45,212 bases of DNA from UBA9676 sp036522155 (GTDB lineage: Bacteria; Actinomycetota; Actinomycetes; Streptosporangiales; Streptosporangiaceae), in NCBI GenBank assembly GCA_036522155.1, contig DATDGI010000390.1, positions 1-45,212 of the forward strand. The letters run 5' to 3'. Below the pieces are notes generated by a model, which worked only from the letters and a program-made list of their open reading frames with translations, was not told the origin of the DNA and did not search any database. Below are positions 7,045-14,483 of the stretch, piece after piece. The translations under genes and the position numbers were made by a program. Within the stretch, counting starts at the first letter, position 1. Each line of letters begins with the position of its first letter.

Positions 7045-7080
7045 TTCTGTGATAGAACTAAATTAGCTTCTGTTACAGAA
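7045..7080. promoter_or_regulatory. Twin MarR-type operators in an AT-rich island
   Basis: TTCTGTTACAGAA (7068-7080) is a perfect 13-base palindrome. TTCTGTGATAGAA (7045-7057) is the same site with one changed base, 23 bases away, i.e. about two helical turns. The segment is AT-rich, unlike its surroundings. It lies 50-90 bases before the MFS exporter, whose operon ends with a MarR gene, so I infer autoregulation by that MarR. Confidence 0.6.
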
Positions 7081-7131
7081 TCAGTTGGCGAGGGACTGGC
7101 CCATGACTTGCGGCCGCGGGAGTGACCGCCG

Positions 7132-8535
7132 GTGGTGACGCTGCTGCGTGAGCCGGCCCGGCCGGCCGCGGTGCGCGAGCACCGGCTGGCGCCGTGGTTC
7201 GCGGTGGGCACCGTTTGTTTCGGTGCGTTCATGGGCCAGCTGGACGCGAGCGTGGTCGCGCTCGCCTTCCCGGCGCTGCAGCACCAGTTCGCGGCCGGCC
7301 TGGCCGCCGTGCAGTGGGTGTCGCTGGCGTACCTGCTGGCCCTGGTGGCCTTGCTGGTTCCGGTGGGCCGCTGGTCCGACCGGCTCGGACGCAAGCTGGT
7401 CTACCTGTACGGCTTCGTGGTGTTCGCGGCTGCCTCGGCGGCGTGCGGGCTCGCACCCAGCCTGGCCGCGCTGGTCGGGCTGCGGGTGGTGCAGGCCGCT
7501 GGGGCGGCGATGCTGCAGGCCAACAGCGTGGCCCTGGTCGCCACCAGCACGCCGGCGCCGGTTCGCCGGGCGGCGCTGGCGGTCCAGGCCGCGGCCCAGG
7601 CGCTGGGCCTGGCGGCCGGGCCGGTCGTCGGCGGGCTGCTGGTCGCGTCGGTCGGCTGGCGCTGGATCTTTCTGGTCAACGTCCCCGTCGGGGCGGTCGC
7701 GCTGGTGGCGGGCTGGTACCTGCTGCCGCGCACCCGCCAGTTGGCCCGCCACTCCGGTGCCGACCTGCCCGGCGTGCTGCTGCTGGCGGCGGTCGCCGCC
7801 GGCCTGCTGATCGCCGTTTCCTCGCTCTCCGGGCTCGGCCTGCCGGCGGTGGGGACCACCGGGGCCGTCGCCGTAGCCGTGCTGGCCGGGGCCGGCCTGG
7901 TGTGGTGGGAACGGCGTGCGACCGCCCCGCTGGTGGACCTGCGGTGGGTGGCTTCGGCCCGGATAGCGCGGGCGCTGGGCGGCGCCCTGAGCGTCTACCT
8001 GGTGCTGTTCGGGCCGCTGGTGCTGATCCCGCAGGTCCTGTCCGCCCAGGGCCGTGGCGCGCTGCTGGCCGGGCTGCTGCTGGCCGCGCTGCCGGCCGGT
8101 TTCGGGCTGGCCGCGGTGGCCGCGGAGCGCATGCTGCCGGCCGCGTGGCCGAACCAGCGCCGCTGCGCCGCCGGGGGCATGCTCGCCACCTGCTCGTTGC
8201 TGGCGCTGGCGATCGGTGGACCGGCCGCCGTCACGGTGGTATCGCTGGCCCTGCTGGGCGCGGGTCTTGGCATCTACATCCCGGCCAACAACACGCAGAT
8301 AATGGCGGCGGCACCGGCGGACGGGGCGGCGACGGCGGGCGGGATGGTGAACATGACCAGGGGGCTGGGCACCGCCCTGGGCGTTGCCGTGGTGACCCTG
8401 TGCCTGCACGCCGGCGCACCGCTCGGCGCGGCCGGTGCGGCACGGCTCGCCATCGGCGCCCTGGCGGCCGCGGCCCTGGCGGCGACCTGGGCCGGATCCC
8501 GCCCGGCCGGTGTGGCCGGGGGCCCCGCCCGTTAG
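7132..8535 (+). CDS. MFS multidrug exporter, DHA2/EmrB-like
   Basis: 467-residue major facilitator with about 14 predicted membrane helices, as in the drug:H+ antiporter-2 group. Helix 1 contains GAFMGQLDASVVALAFP, with the Asp characteristic of DHA2 proteins. The loop 2-3 motif is GRWSDRLGRKLVYL (motif A), and motif C-like glycines/prolines occur in GLAAGPVVGGLLVASVGW. GTG 7132 or the adjacent GTG 7135 is the likely start, with GGGAG at 7118-7122. The stop is 34 bases before the MarR gene. Exported compounds cannot be predicted. Confidence 0.9.
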   Translation: MVTLLREPARPAAVREHRLAPWFAVGTVCFGAFMGQLDASVVALAFPALQHQFAAGLAAVQWVSLAYLLALVALLVPVGRWSDRLGRKLVYLYGFVVFAAASAACGLAPSLAALVGLRVVQAAGAAMLQANSVALVATSTPAPVRRAALAVQAAAQALGLAAGPVVGGLLVASVGWRWIFLVNVPVGAVALVAGWYLLPRTRQLARHSGADLPGVLLLAAVAAGLLIAVSSLSGLGLPAVGTTGAVAVAVLAGAGLVWWERRATAPLVDLRWVASARIARALGGALSVYLVLFGPLVLIPQVLSAQGRGALLAGLLLAALPAGFGLAAVAAERMLPAAWPNQRRCAAGGMLATCSLLALAIGGPAAVTVVSLALLGAGLGIYIPANNTQIMAAAPADGAATAGGMVNMTRGLGTALGVAVVTLCLHAGAPLGAAGAARLAIGALAAAALAATWAGSRPAGVAGGPAR

Positions 8536-8569
8536 CCCGGCCGGCCACACTGGCCCCGGGAGGTCATCG

Positions 8570-9097
8570 ATGAGCACTCCGGCCGCGGATGATGACGGGA
8601 CCGCCCGGGCCGGCCACACCAGGCCCGACGGGCTGGCCGAGGGAATCGCCCGGCTGCGCAGGGCGCTCCGGCGCGGGGCGCGGGTGGCCGACCCCAGCAA
8701 CCCGCTGGCCGTCGCCCAGCTCGAATTGCTGTCCGCCCTGGCCGAGCATCCCGGTGCCCGGCCTGGCCAGCTGGCCCGGCTGCTGAACATGCGGCCGAAC
8801 ACGGTCACCACCATCGTCAACGCGCTGGCCGCCCGGGGCATGGTCAGCCGGGCCAGCGCCGACGGGGACCGGCGGGCCGTCGAGCTGACCGTGACCGACG
8901 CCGGCCAGCAGGCGGTGCACACCTGGCAGGCGACCAACGCCGCGGTGCTGCACCTGGCCCTGTCCACCCTGACCGCGCCGCAGCGGCGGGCGCTGGCGGC
9001 CGCGGTGCCCGCGCTCGACGCGCTCGCCCGGGCGGTCGACCGGCTGGCCGATGCGCCCGGGCCCGCCTCAGGCCGGGCGGGCGACGACCCGGGCTGA
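8570..9097 (+). CDS. MarR-family transcriptional regulator
   Basis: 175-residue winged-helix repressor. The wHTH spans roughly residues 45-115, with RPGQLARLLNMRPNTVTTIV (recognition helix), VSRASADGDRRAVELTVTD (wing) and dimerisation helices on both sides. ATG 8570 is preceded by GGGAGG at the right distance; the open frame upstream to 8435 is not needed. It is the second gene of a unit with the MFS exporter, the usual MarR-exporter arrangement, and probably binds the twin palindromes at 7045-7080. Confidence 0.9.
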   Translation: MSTPAADDDGTARAGHTRPDGLAEGIARLRRALRRGARVADPSNPLAVAQLELLSALAEHPGARPGQLARLLNMRPNTVTTIVNALAARGMVSRASADGDRRAVELTVTDAGQQAVHTWQATNAAVLHLALSTLTAPQRRALAAAVPALDALARAVDRLADAPGPASGRAGDDPG

Positions 9098-9100
9098 CGG

Positions 9101-9601
9101 TCAGAGCCCCTTGTTGTGGTCGGCGATCTCGTCCGGCGGCGGGGCGTCGATGACCGGGACCGGGTCCAGGCCGATCTTCGCGGCGATCCGGGTCAGCAGC
9201 TCGTCCTGGGCCGCGAGGTGGCCCTGGACGTGCGCCACCTCGTGCAGGGTCGCGCTGGCGTCGTGGAAGGTCGCCTCCGCCCGTTTATCCGCCGCGGCCG
9301 CCTGCACGTTCTGGCCGACCATGATGATCGACAGCAGGACCAGCTGCAGGAAGGTCTGCGCCACCCAGGCGACGATCGTGGAAATGCCGCCGCGGATGGC
9401 TGTGGGCAGTGACAGGAGGTCGAACAAGGCGAACGCGTACGCGCACCACATACTGCCGACCGCCGTGGTGACAATCAGCGCCACCCTTGTGTTGAACCGG
9501 TTGATCGCCGATCCCCGTGGCAGGAAATCAGTTACCTTTACCGGGCGGTCCGCCAGACGCGCCGCGATCCGGGGGTGGCGAATGTGCTGGTAAATCGCCA
9601 T
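9101..9601 (-). CDS. Small membrane protein, unknown function
   Basis: 166 residues. A basic N-terminus (IRHPRIAARLADRPVK) precedes two predicted membrane helices, about residues 37-63 (VALIVTTAVGSMWCAYAFAL) and 75-95 (AWVAQTFLQLVLLSIIMVGQ). A soluble tail with HDASATLHEVAHVQGHLAAQ that may form a coiled helix follows. It resembles actinobacterial membrane proteins of the DUF1003 or low-affinity iron permease-like type in layout only; I do not assign a family. ATG 9601 is chosen because AAAGG lies 7 bases upstream. It converges on the MarR gene with 3 bases between stops. Confidence 0.65.
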   Translation of the reverse strand: MAIYQHIRHPRIAARLADRPVKVTDFLPRGSAINRFNTRVALIVTTAVGSMWCAYAFALFDLLSLPTAIRGGISTIVAWVAQTFLQLVLLSIIMVGQNVQAAAADKRAEATFHDASATLHEVAHVQGHLAAQDELLTRIAAKIGLDPVPVIDAPPPDEIADHNKGL

Positions 9602-9629
9602 GACTAGGCCTTTCCTCGGTGAGCCCACA

Positions 9630-9900
9630 GGCTCGTCCGGCCGAGCAGACCCTCGCTAGGTTAGTAGCGGGCCAGCACCGCGCCCGCGCGTGCGCCACCG
9701 TCGTCCTGGGGCCGGCCGGCAGGAACGAAGTGACCGCGGCGGCGGAACCGGCCGGGTCCTGCCGGAACAGCAGATGGCCCCGTTCCGGGAACGTCACCAG
9801 CTGGGCGTCCGGGATGCGTCCGGCAAGCCCTCAGCAGCACCAGCGTCAGCAGTTCGGCCTGGAGCGGTGACCGCAGCAGGTGCAGCAGCGGAGATATGCC
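9630..9900 (-). pseudogene. Relic of an alpha/beta hydrolase C-terminus
   Basis: On the minus strand the frame around 9825-9720 reads GRIPDAQLVTFPERGHLLF then QDPAGSAAAVTSFLPAGP, the usual end of alpha/beta hydrolases (IPxAxxxxxPxxGHxxxxE with the catalytic His). Upstream, in other frames, SPLLHLLRSPLQAELLTLVL resembles the preceding cap/core strand. Stops and frame changes break it, and no nucleophile elbow remains. The rest of 9602-10008 shows no other gene. Confidence 0.4.
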
Positions 9901-10008
9901 GCCAGGAGATCCTCACCGCGTCGCGCAGCTAGCCGCGAGTGACCGCAACCATCGCGGCCTCTCCGGTGTCGTAGTTTCTGATGCTTATCAGATGAAGGGC
10001 TGTTCACG

Positions 10009-10611
10009 ATGAGGACATCCGCGATCACGGGCCGACGGATGCTGGCCGTGTCTTGCCTTGCCTCGATGGCCGCGCTCACCGGCGCGTGCGGCGCCGCTGC
10101 CCCTGCCGCCGCGCCAACCATGACGGTCACCGTGACGGTCACTCCGCCGGGCTCGCCCGCACCAGTGCCGTCGGCCTCTTCCGGCCCGTTGCCGTGCTTG
10201 ACCACCGACCTGCGGCTGACCGTGGGCGCCGCTAACGGCGCCGCGGGCACGGTCTTCTACCCGCTCGACCTCACCAACGCCTCCACTTCGGCATGCACGA
10301 TGTACGGCTACCCGGGAGTCGCGTTTGTCAGCTCGCCAGGCGGCAGCCAGGTCGGCGCGCCGGCCGGCCGGAGCTCCCCCGCTCCGCCAGCACTGGTCAC
10401 CCTGAAACCTGGCGCAACGGCGCACGCCACGCTGGGGGTCAGCGACGTACTGATCGGAAATAACTGCTTGCACCACCAGGTGCAGGTGAACACGCTCCAG
10501 GTCTACCCGCCCGGCCAATACAGCGCGCTTTTCGCGCCGCTGAGCCGGCCGGGCTGCGCTGACCGGTCGCTAGTGACAATGCATGTCACCACCGTCAGCA
10601 GCGGGCCGTGA
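10009..10611 (+). CDS. DUF4232-domain lipoprotein
   Basis: 200 residues. A signal peptide with a lipobox-like end (SMAALTGAC, Cys at 27) is followed by a Pro/Thr-rich linker and a DUF4232 domain (about residues 62-195). That domain has the family's paired cysteines and the signature SACTMYGYPGVAFVS. Such proteins are exported, lipid-anchored beta-sandwich domains common in actinomycetes; their function is not established. AGGG lies about 9 bases before the ATG. It is convergent with the VOC gene downstream. Confidence 0.85.
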   Translation: MRTSAITGRRMLAVSCLASMAALTGACGAAAPAAAPTMTVTVTVTPPGSPAPVPSASSGPLPCLTTDLRLTVGAANGAAGTVFYPLDLTNASTSACTMYGYPGVAFVSSPGGSQVGAPAGRSSPAPPALVTLKPGATAHATLGVSDVLIGNNCLHHQVQVNTLQVYPPGQYSALFAPLSRPGCADRSLVTMHVTTVSSGP

Positions 10612-10659
10612 ACATAGTCCCCGCGCGGCTCCGCTGCCCGCCCGCGATCGCCGGACGGC

Positions 10660-11070
10660 TCAGCGCAGCTCGCTGATGCGGATCAGGTTGCCCGCGGGAT
10701 CGCGGAAGGCGCAGTCGCGAACGCCGTACGGCTGCTCGGCCGGCTCCTGGACGACCTCGGCGCCGCTGGCCTCCACCCGCTCGAAGGCGCCGTTCAGGTC
10801 CTTGGTGGCCAGGAGGATCCAGCCGTAGGTGCCCTTGGCCATCATCTCGGCGATGGTGCGGCGCTCGTCCTCGGTGATGCCGGGGTCAGCGGCTAGCGGC
10901 GCCAGGAGGATCGACGTGTCGGGCTGGCCCGGGGGGCCGACCGTGATCCAGCGCTTCTTGCCGGAACCAACGTCGGTGCGGACCTCGAAGCCGAGGGCGT
11001 CGCGATAGAAGGCCAGGGCGGCGTCCGGGTCGTCATGCGGGAGCGAGCTCGCGTGAATGGTGATGTCCAT
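10660..11070 (-). CDS. VOC-superfamily (glyoxalase-like) protein
   Basis: 136-residue vicinal oxygen chelate fold protein, two beta-alpha-beta-beta-beta modules: ITIHASSLPHDDPDAALAFY-RDALGFEV at the N-terminus and EQPYGVRDCAFRDPAGNLIR at the C-terminus. Members include glyoxalases, dioxygenases and resistance proteins; the substrate is not predictable. ATG 11070 gives the standard family length. It follows the AraC-type gene by 5 bases on the same strand, so the regulator probably controls or senses with it. Confidence 0.87.
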   Translation of the reverse strand: MDITIHASSLPHDDPDAALAFYRDALGFEVRTDVGSGKKRWITVGPPGQPDTSILLAPLAADPGITEDERRTIAEMMAKGTYGWILLATKDLNGAFERVEASGAEVVQEPAEQPYGVRDCAFRDPAGNLIRISELR

Positions 11071-11075
11071 GGCAG

Positions 11076-11525
11076 TCACGCTAGCTGCGGCTCGGTGACC
11101 GGCGCTTCTCGATTCCTGACCGGTCTGGTCACCTGTTTCGCGACGCACGACGGAATCCCCGCCGTCGAGCGTGCCGCGTCGCGCTGATAGGTGCTGGGCG
11201 GCACACCGACCAACTCGGTGAAGCGAGTGCTGAAGGTGCCCAGCGACGAGCAGCCGACCGCGAAACAGACCTCGGTGACGCTGAGATCGCCACGGCGCAG
11301 CAGCGCCATCGCCCGCTCGATGCGCCGCGTCATCAAGTATCCGTACGGGGACTCGCCGTAGGCGAGCTTGAACTCGCGGCTCAGATGCCCGGCCGACATG
11401 TGCGCGCCGCGGGCGAGCGCCTCGACATCCAGCGGCTGGGCGTACTCCCGGTCGATCCGGTCGCGGACGCGGCGCAGCCGCGCGAGGTCGCGCAGGTGCT
11501 GCTCCCCGGCGGATCTGCTGGTCAC
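11076..11525 (-). CDS. AraC-family transcriptional regulator, DNA-binding domain only
   Basis: 149 residues with two HTH motifs of the AraC/XylS type: LDVEALARGAHMSAGHLSRE-FK and LSVTEVCFAVGCSSLGTFST-RF, then the family end VGVPPSTYQR. There is no sensory domain, unlike most AraC proteins of about 300 residues, so it resembles small SoxS/MarA-like members. The start is GTG 11525. A TAAGAT element ends 6 bases upstream and no clear ribosome site is seen, so a leaderless message is possible. It is co-directional with the VOC gene. Confidence 0.87.
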   Translation of the reverse strand: MTSRSAGEQHLRDLARLRRVRDRIDREYAQPLDVEALARGAHMSAGHLSREFKLAYGESPYGYLMTRRIERAMALLRRGDLSVTEVCFAVGCSSLGTFSTRFTELVGVPPSTYQRDAARSTAGIPSCVAKQVTRPVRNREAPVTEPQLA

Positions 11526-11670
11526 CTGTGCATCTTATCCATCCGGCACCCTGTGAACCTTCGGCGAGCCACCCGGCCGGCCGCGTTCCGCGTCATCATC
11601 CATGAGGCGAGCATCTCGCCGAGGTCTGATATGTCAGCTGTCCGTGCCGGGTAAGCAGAGGTTCCGTGCG

Positions 11671-11689
11671 AGTGACGGGGATTATCACT
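11671..11689. promoter_or_regulatory. Inverted repeat between the AraC and TetR genes
   Basis: AGTGA (11671-11675), 9 bases, TCACT (11685-11689), 40 bases before the TetR start. It is a short site and only a candidate operator. Confidence 0.25.
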
Positions 11690-11728
11690 GGAGTGCTCCG
11701 CGGCGCTGAAAGGGATGGTCCGAAGCCG

Positions 11729-12322
11729 ATGGCCAAAGTCCGGAACGAGCAACGTCGTAGGCGGATCCTGGAAGCGACAGTCCGGATCGTAGGACGGGAG
11801 GGCCCTGGGGCGGTGACGCACCGGGCCATCGCCGCGGAGGCCGGGGTACCGCTTGCGGCGACGACCTACTACTTCGCCTCCAAGGAGGCGCTGTTTAACG
11901 AAGCGCTCATCCTTTCCGTCCAATCGGATCTGGCTGAGCTGGAAGTCCTCGCCCGTTCTATGGCGCAGTCGCCTGCGTCGGTGGAAGCATTCGCCCGGTC
12001 CATCGCCACGTTTCTCATCGCCCAGCTTCGCCGCCGGCGAGCGATCGTTGTCGCGCAGTACGAGCTGGCACTGGAGGCGGCGCGCCGTTCTTCGCTGCGC
12101 TCAACGGCTCGTGCCTCGACCGAGGCGTACGTGCGGCTGTGCGAGATGATGCTCGCCAGGGTCGGGTCGCCCGATCCTGGCGGGGACGCGCGCTTGCTCG
12201 TCGCCGTAATGGACGGTCTTCTTCTCGACCAGCTGTCGGCCCCTAGGTCCCCGTTCGACGCTGATGCGCTTGCTCGGCAGCTACGCCGCTTCATCGCCGG
12301 ACTGCTGCTTGTTCCGGCCTAG
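11729..12322 (+). CDS. TetR-family transcriptional regulator
   Basis: 197-residue TetR-like repressor. The N-terminal HTH (residues about 10-55) reads RRRRILEATVRIVGREGPGA, then VTHRAIAAEAGVPLAATTYY-FASKEALF, a canonical TetR recognition helix. The C-terminal ligand-binding domain is helical and ends LARQLRRFIAGLLLVPA. ATG 11729 is used since family similarity begins there; the frame is open back to 11666. The next genes in the same direction begin behind a palindrome (12422-12435) that is a likely target. Confidence 0.9.
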   Translation: MAKVRNEQRRRRILEATVRIVGREGPGAVTHRAIAAEAGVPLAATTYYFASKEALFNEALILSVQSDLAELEVLARSMAQSPASVEAFARSIATFLIAQLRRRRAIVVAQYELALEAARRSSLRSTARASTEAYVRLCEMMLARVGSPDPGGDARLLVAVMDGLLLDQLSAPRSPFDADALARQLRRFIAGLLLVPA

Positions 12323-12421
12323 CCCGACGGCAGGCTCCCGGCCTGGTCGTTGGTGGCGCGCAGGCTGCGGGGAGTCTTGACGCGTCGCCACGGACGTGCC
12401 ACTGTCTCATCAATTCCTATT

Positions 12422-12435
12422 GGTACAGATGTACC
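12422..12435. promoter_or_regulatory. Palindromic TetR-type operator
   Basis: GGTACA GA TGTACC is a perfect 14-base palindrome in an AT-richer stretch (12405-12440) between the TetR gene and the VOC/LysA-like/APC operon, about 85 bases before the VOC start. A possible -35, TTGACG, lies at 12377-12382. The symmetry suits a TetR dimer. Confidence 0.5.
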
Positions 12436-12520
12436 GATTTGGAGGGCTGGCAAAGCACGTCAGTTTTGCCGGGGCTGTCTGAAGGGCCCGCCTGGCGCCG
12501 GACCGCACTGGGGAGGGAGA

Positions 12521-13006
12521 GTGCCCGCGCACCAAGAGCAACGCGCTCCGCCGGACGGCTGCTGCGTGCGCCGCATCCATCACGTTGGCATCACCGTGGG
12601 ACAACTTGACCGGTCGCTCGCGTTTTACCGCGACCTGCTCGGGATGAACGTCATCGGGCTCAGCGATGACGAGGATGTGGGGCCGATCGTCGGCAAGCCC
12701 GGGGCGCGCGTGCGCGCCGCCGACCTGGACGCCGGGAATGACCAGATCATTGAGCTGCTCGAGTATGGCTCCGCGGACGTAGATGGCCGCGCCCCCGGCC
12801 CCGACACGGTCGGAGGCTGCCATCTTTCGCTTCAGGTCGGCGAGCTCCGCTCGGTACTCTCACGCCTGGCGAGCGCCGGCTTCATGCCCATGGGCGAGCC
12901 TGCTGAGCTATCCGGCGGCGGAGTCTGGCAGAACTGCACGGCCGTGTATCTCCGCGACCCCGACGGTGTCATCATCGAGCTCATCCAGCGAGGCGCGGGT
13001 GGATGA
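12521..13006 (+). CDS. VOC-superfamily protein, methylmalonyl-CoA epimerase-like
   Basis: 161 residues. The domain begins RRIHHVGITVGQLDRSLAFY with the first metal-ligand His, has NDQIIELLEY and GGCHLSLQVGELRSVLSRL in the middle, and ends YLRDPDGVIIELIQ with the last metal-ligand Glu, so a metal site looks intact. GTG 12521 is chosen because GGGAGGGA stands just upstream (12511-12518); there is no ATG at that place. The stop overlaps the start of the decarboxylase gene by 8 bases. The reaction is unknown; coupling to a LysA-like enzyme hints at amino-acid chemistry. Confidence 0.82.
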   Translation: MPAHQEQRAPPDGCCVRRIHHVGITVGQLDRSLAFYRDLLGMNVIGLSDDEDVGPIVGKPGARVRAADLDAGNDQIIELLEYGSADVDGRAPGPDTVGGCHLSLQVGELRSVLSRLASAGFMPMGEPAELSGGGVWQNCTAVYLRDPDGVIIELIQRGAGG

Positions 13007-14432
13007 GGTTCCCGTGGGTGAGCTTGCCGTGGCCGAAGGCTCGCGGATCGATGAGTGCCTGTCGTTGCGTGAAGGCCATCTGTGGATCGAGGGCTGCGAT
13101 GCCGTTGAGCTGGCGGCGCGCTTCGGTACGCCGATCTACGTCGTCTCGGAGAACCAGCTACGCAGAAACGCCCGCCGCCTCGTCACCGCCTTCTCTGGTC
13201 AGTGGCCCGGTCCGGTCCGGGTGCTGCCCTCCATCAAGGCAAACCACGTGCTGGCTCTGCGCCGGATCCTCACTGGCGAGGGCCTCGGCTGCGACACCTT
13301 CGGTCCCTCGGAGCTGTGGGCTGCCCTGGCTTGCGGCGTTCCGCCGGAGTTGATCTCCGTCAATGGCACCGGTAAGTCCGCCGAGCTCGTTGAGGAGGCA
13401 ATCTCGGCCGGCTGCCGCATCACCCTGGACTCGCCGCGCGAGTTCGAGCTCGCCGTGGCGGCCGCGCGCCGGCTCGGGCGCCCGGCCCGGCTCCGGGTGC
13501 GGGTACGACCGGACCTGTCCGGCCTGGAGCAGGTTGCATCTGACTTCAGCGTCGAGGGCGAGTCGGTTACCGAAGCCTCCCGCCGGTACAAGGCCGGGAT
13601 CCCGATGAACGAGCTCCTGCCACTGGGCGAGCGCGCACTCCGAACCGAGGAGGTCGAGCTCGTCGGCGTGCATGCCCACTTCGCCCGGCACACCCGCCGC
13701 CTGGACGCCTGGGCCGCCATGATGCGGGCGCTCGGCGACGTGGTCGGCCGCCTGTCCGCTGCGTGGGGAGGGTGGCAGCCCCGCGAGATCGACGTGGGGG
13801 GCGGCCTTCCCACGGGCCGGGATCCGACCGGGCGGGCAATCCCGCGCCTCGCGGCCGACAGGGGGCCGGCACCGCCGGTTGAACGGTACGCCGAGGTGAT
13901 CACCGCGAGCCTTGCCCATTCGCTCGCCGCCCATGGGATCTCCTCGTCAGACAAGACGCTCGAGATCGAGCCCGGCCGCGCCTGCTACGCCGACACCGGC
14001 GTCCACCTGAGCCGGGTCGTCAATATCAAAACCGAAGCCGAGCCGGCGCCCCTTCGATTCGTCGAGCTCGACACGACAGAGATGTTCCTCATCGACGCCC
14101 ACCTCGAGCACAACCGCTGGTCCCACATCGTGGCGAGCCAGGCCTCGGATCCTCCGGCCATGGTGGCCGATCTCGTCGGGATGAGCTGCGGCTTCGACAC
14201 GATCATTCCCAATGCCTCCCTGCCCGAGGTCGGGCCCGGTGACGTTGTCGCCTTTCTCGACACTGGCGCTTATCAGGAAGCCTGCGCCAGCAACTTCAAC
14301 GCCATGCCACGCCCGGCCACCGTGCTCGTCCGTGACAGCAGCGCCAGGGTCGTGCGGCGGGCCGAGACGATCGAGGACATCTTCCGCCGGGACCTTGGCT
14401 TCACATCAATCGACGCACGCTTACCGTCGTGA
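12999..14432 (+). CDS. LysA-like PLP-dependent decarboxylase (fold type III)
   Basis: 477 residues of the diaminopimelate/ornithine decarboxylase family. An alanine-racemase-like barrel (about 55-330) contains the PLP lysine in LPSIKANHVLALRRIL, the catalytic-region histidine in GVHAHFARHTRR and the phosphate loop DVGGGLPTG. It is followed by EPGRACYADTGV and a beta-domain with the CGFDTIIPN and GAYQEACASNFN signatures. GTG 12999 overlaps the VOC stop (GTGGATGA), showing coupling. It is longer than typical LysA (about 420-460). The substrate may be a diamino acid or a related D/L amino acid. A co-directional APC permease 51 bases downstream may import it. Confidence 0.83.
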   Translation: MDEVPVGELAVAEGSRIDECLSLREGHLWIEGCDAVELAARFGTPIYVVSENQLRRNARRLVTAFSGQWPGPVRVLPSIKANHVLALRRILTGEGLGCDTFGPSELWAALACGVPPELISVNGTGKSAELVEEAISAGCRITLDSPREFELAVAAARRLGRPARLRVRVRPDLSGLEQVASDFSVEGESVTEASRRYKAGIPMNELLPLGERALRTEEVELVGVHAHFARHTRRLDAWAAMMRALGDVVGRLSAAWGGWQPREIDVGGGLPTGRDPTGRAIPRLAADRGPAPPVERYAEVITASLAHSLAAHGISSSDKTLEIEPGRACYADTGVHLSRVVNIKTEAEPAPLRFVELDTTEMFLIDAHLEHNRWSHIVASQASDPPAMVADLVGMSCGFDTIIPNASLPEVGPGDVVAFLDTGAYQEACASNFNAMPRPATVLVRDSSARVVRRAETIEDIFRRDLGFTSIDARLPS

Positions 14433-14483
14433 ACCTCATCCCCCACATCCGGACAGAAGGTCCGCTTCAGACTGGAGACCGAA

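Noticed and set aside
7081..8967. 628-codon open frame antisense to the MFS exporter and MarR genes
   Set aside because: Low-complexity Arg/Gly/Gln-rich translation, no domain, and it is the mirror of two well-identified genes; a typical high-GC antisense shadow.
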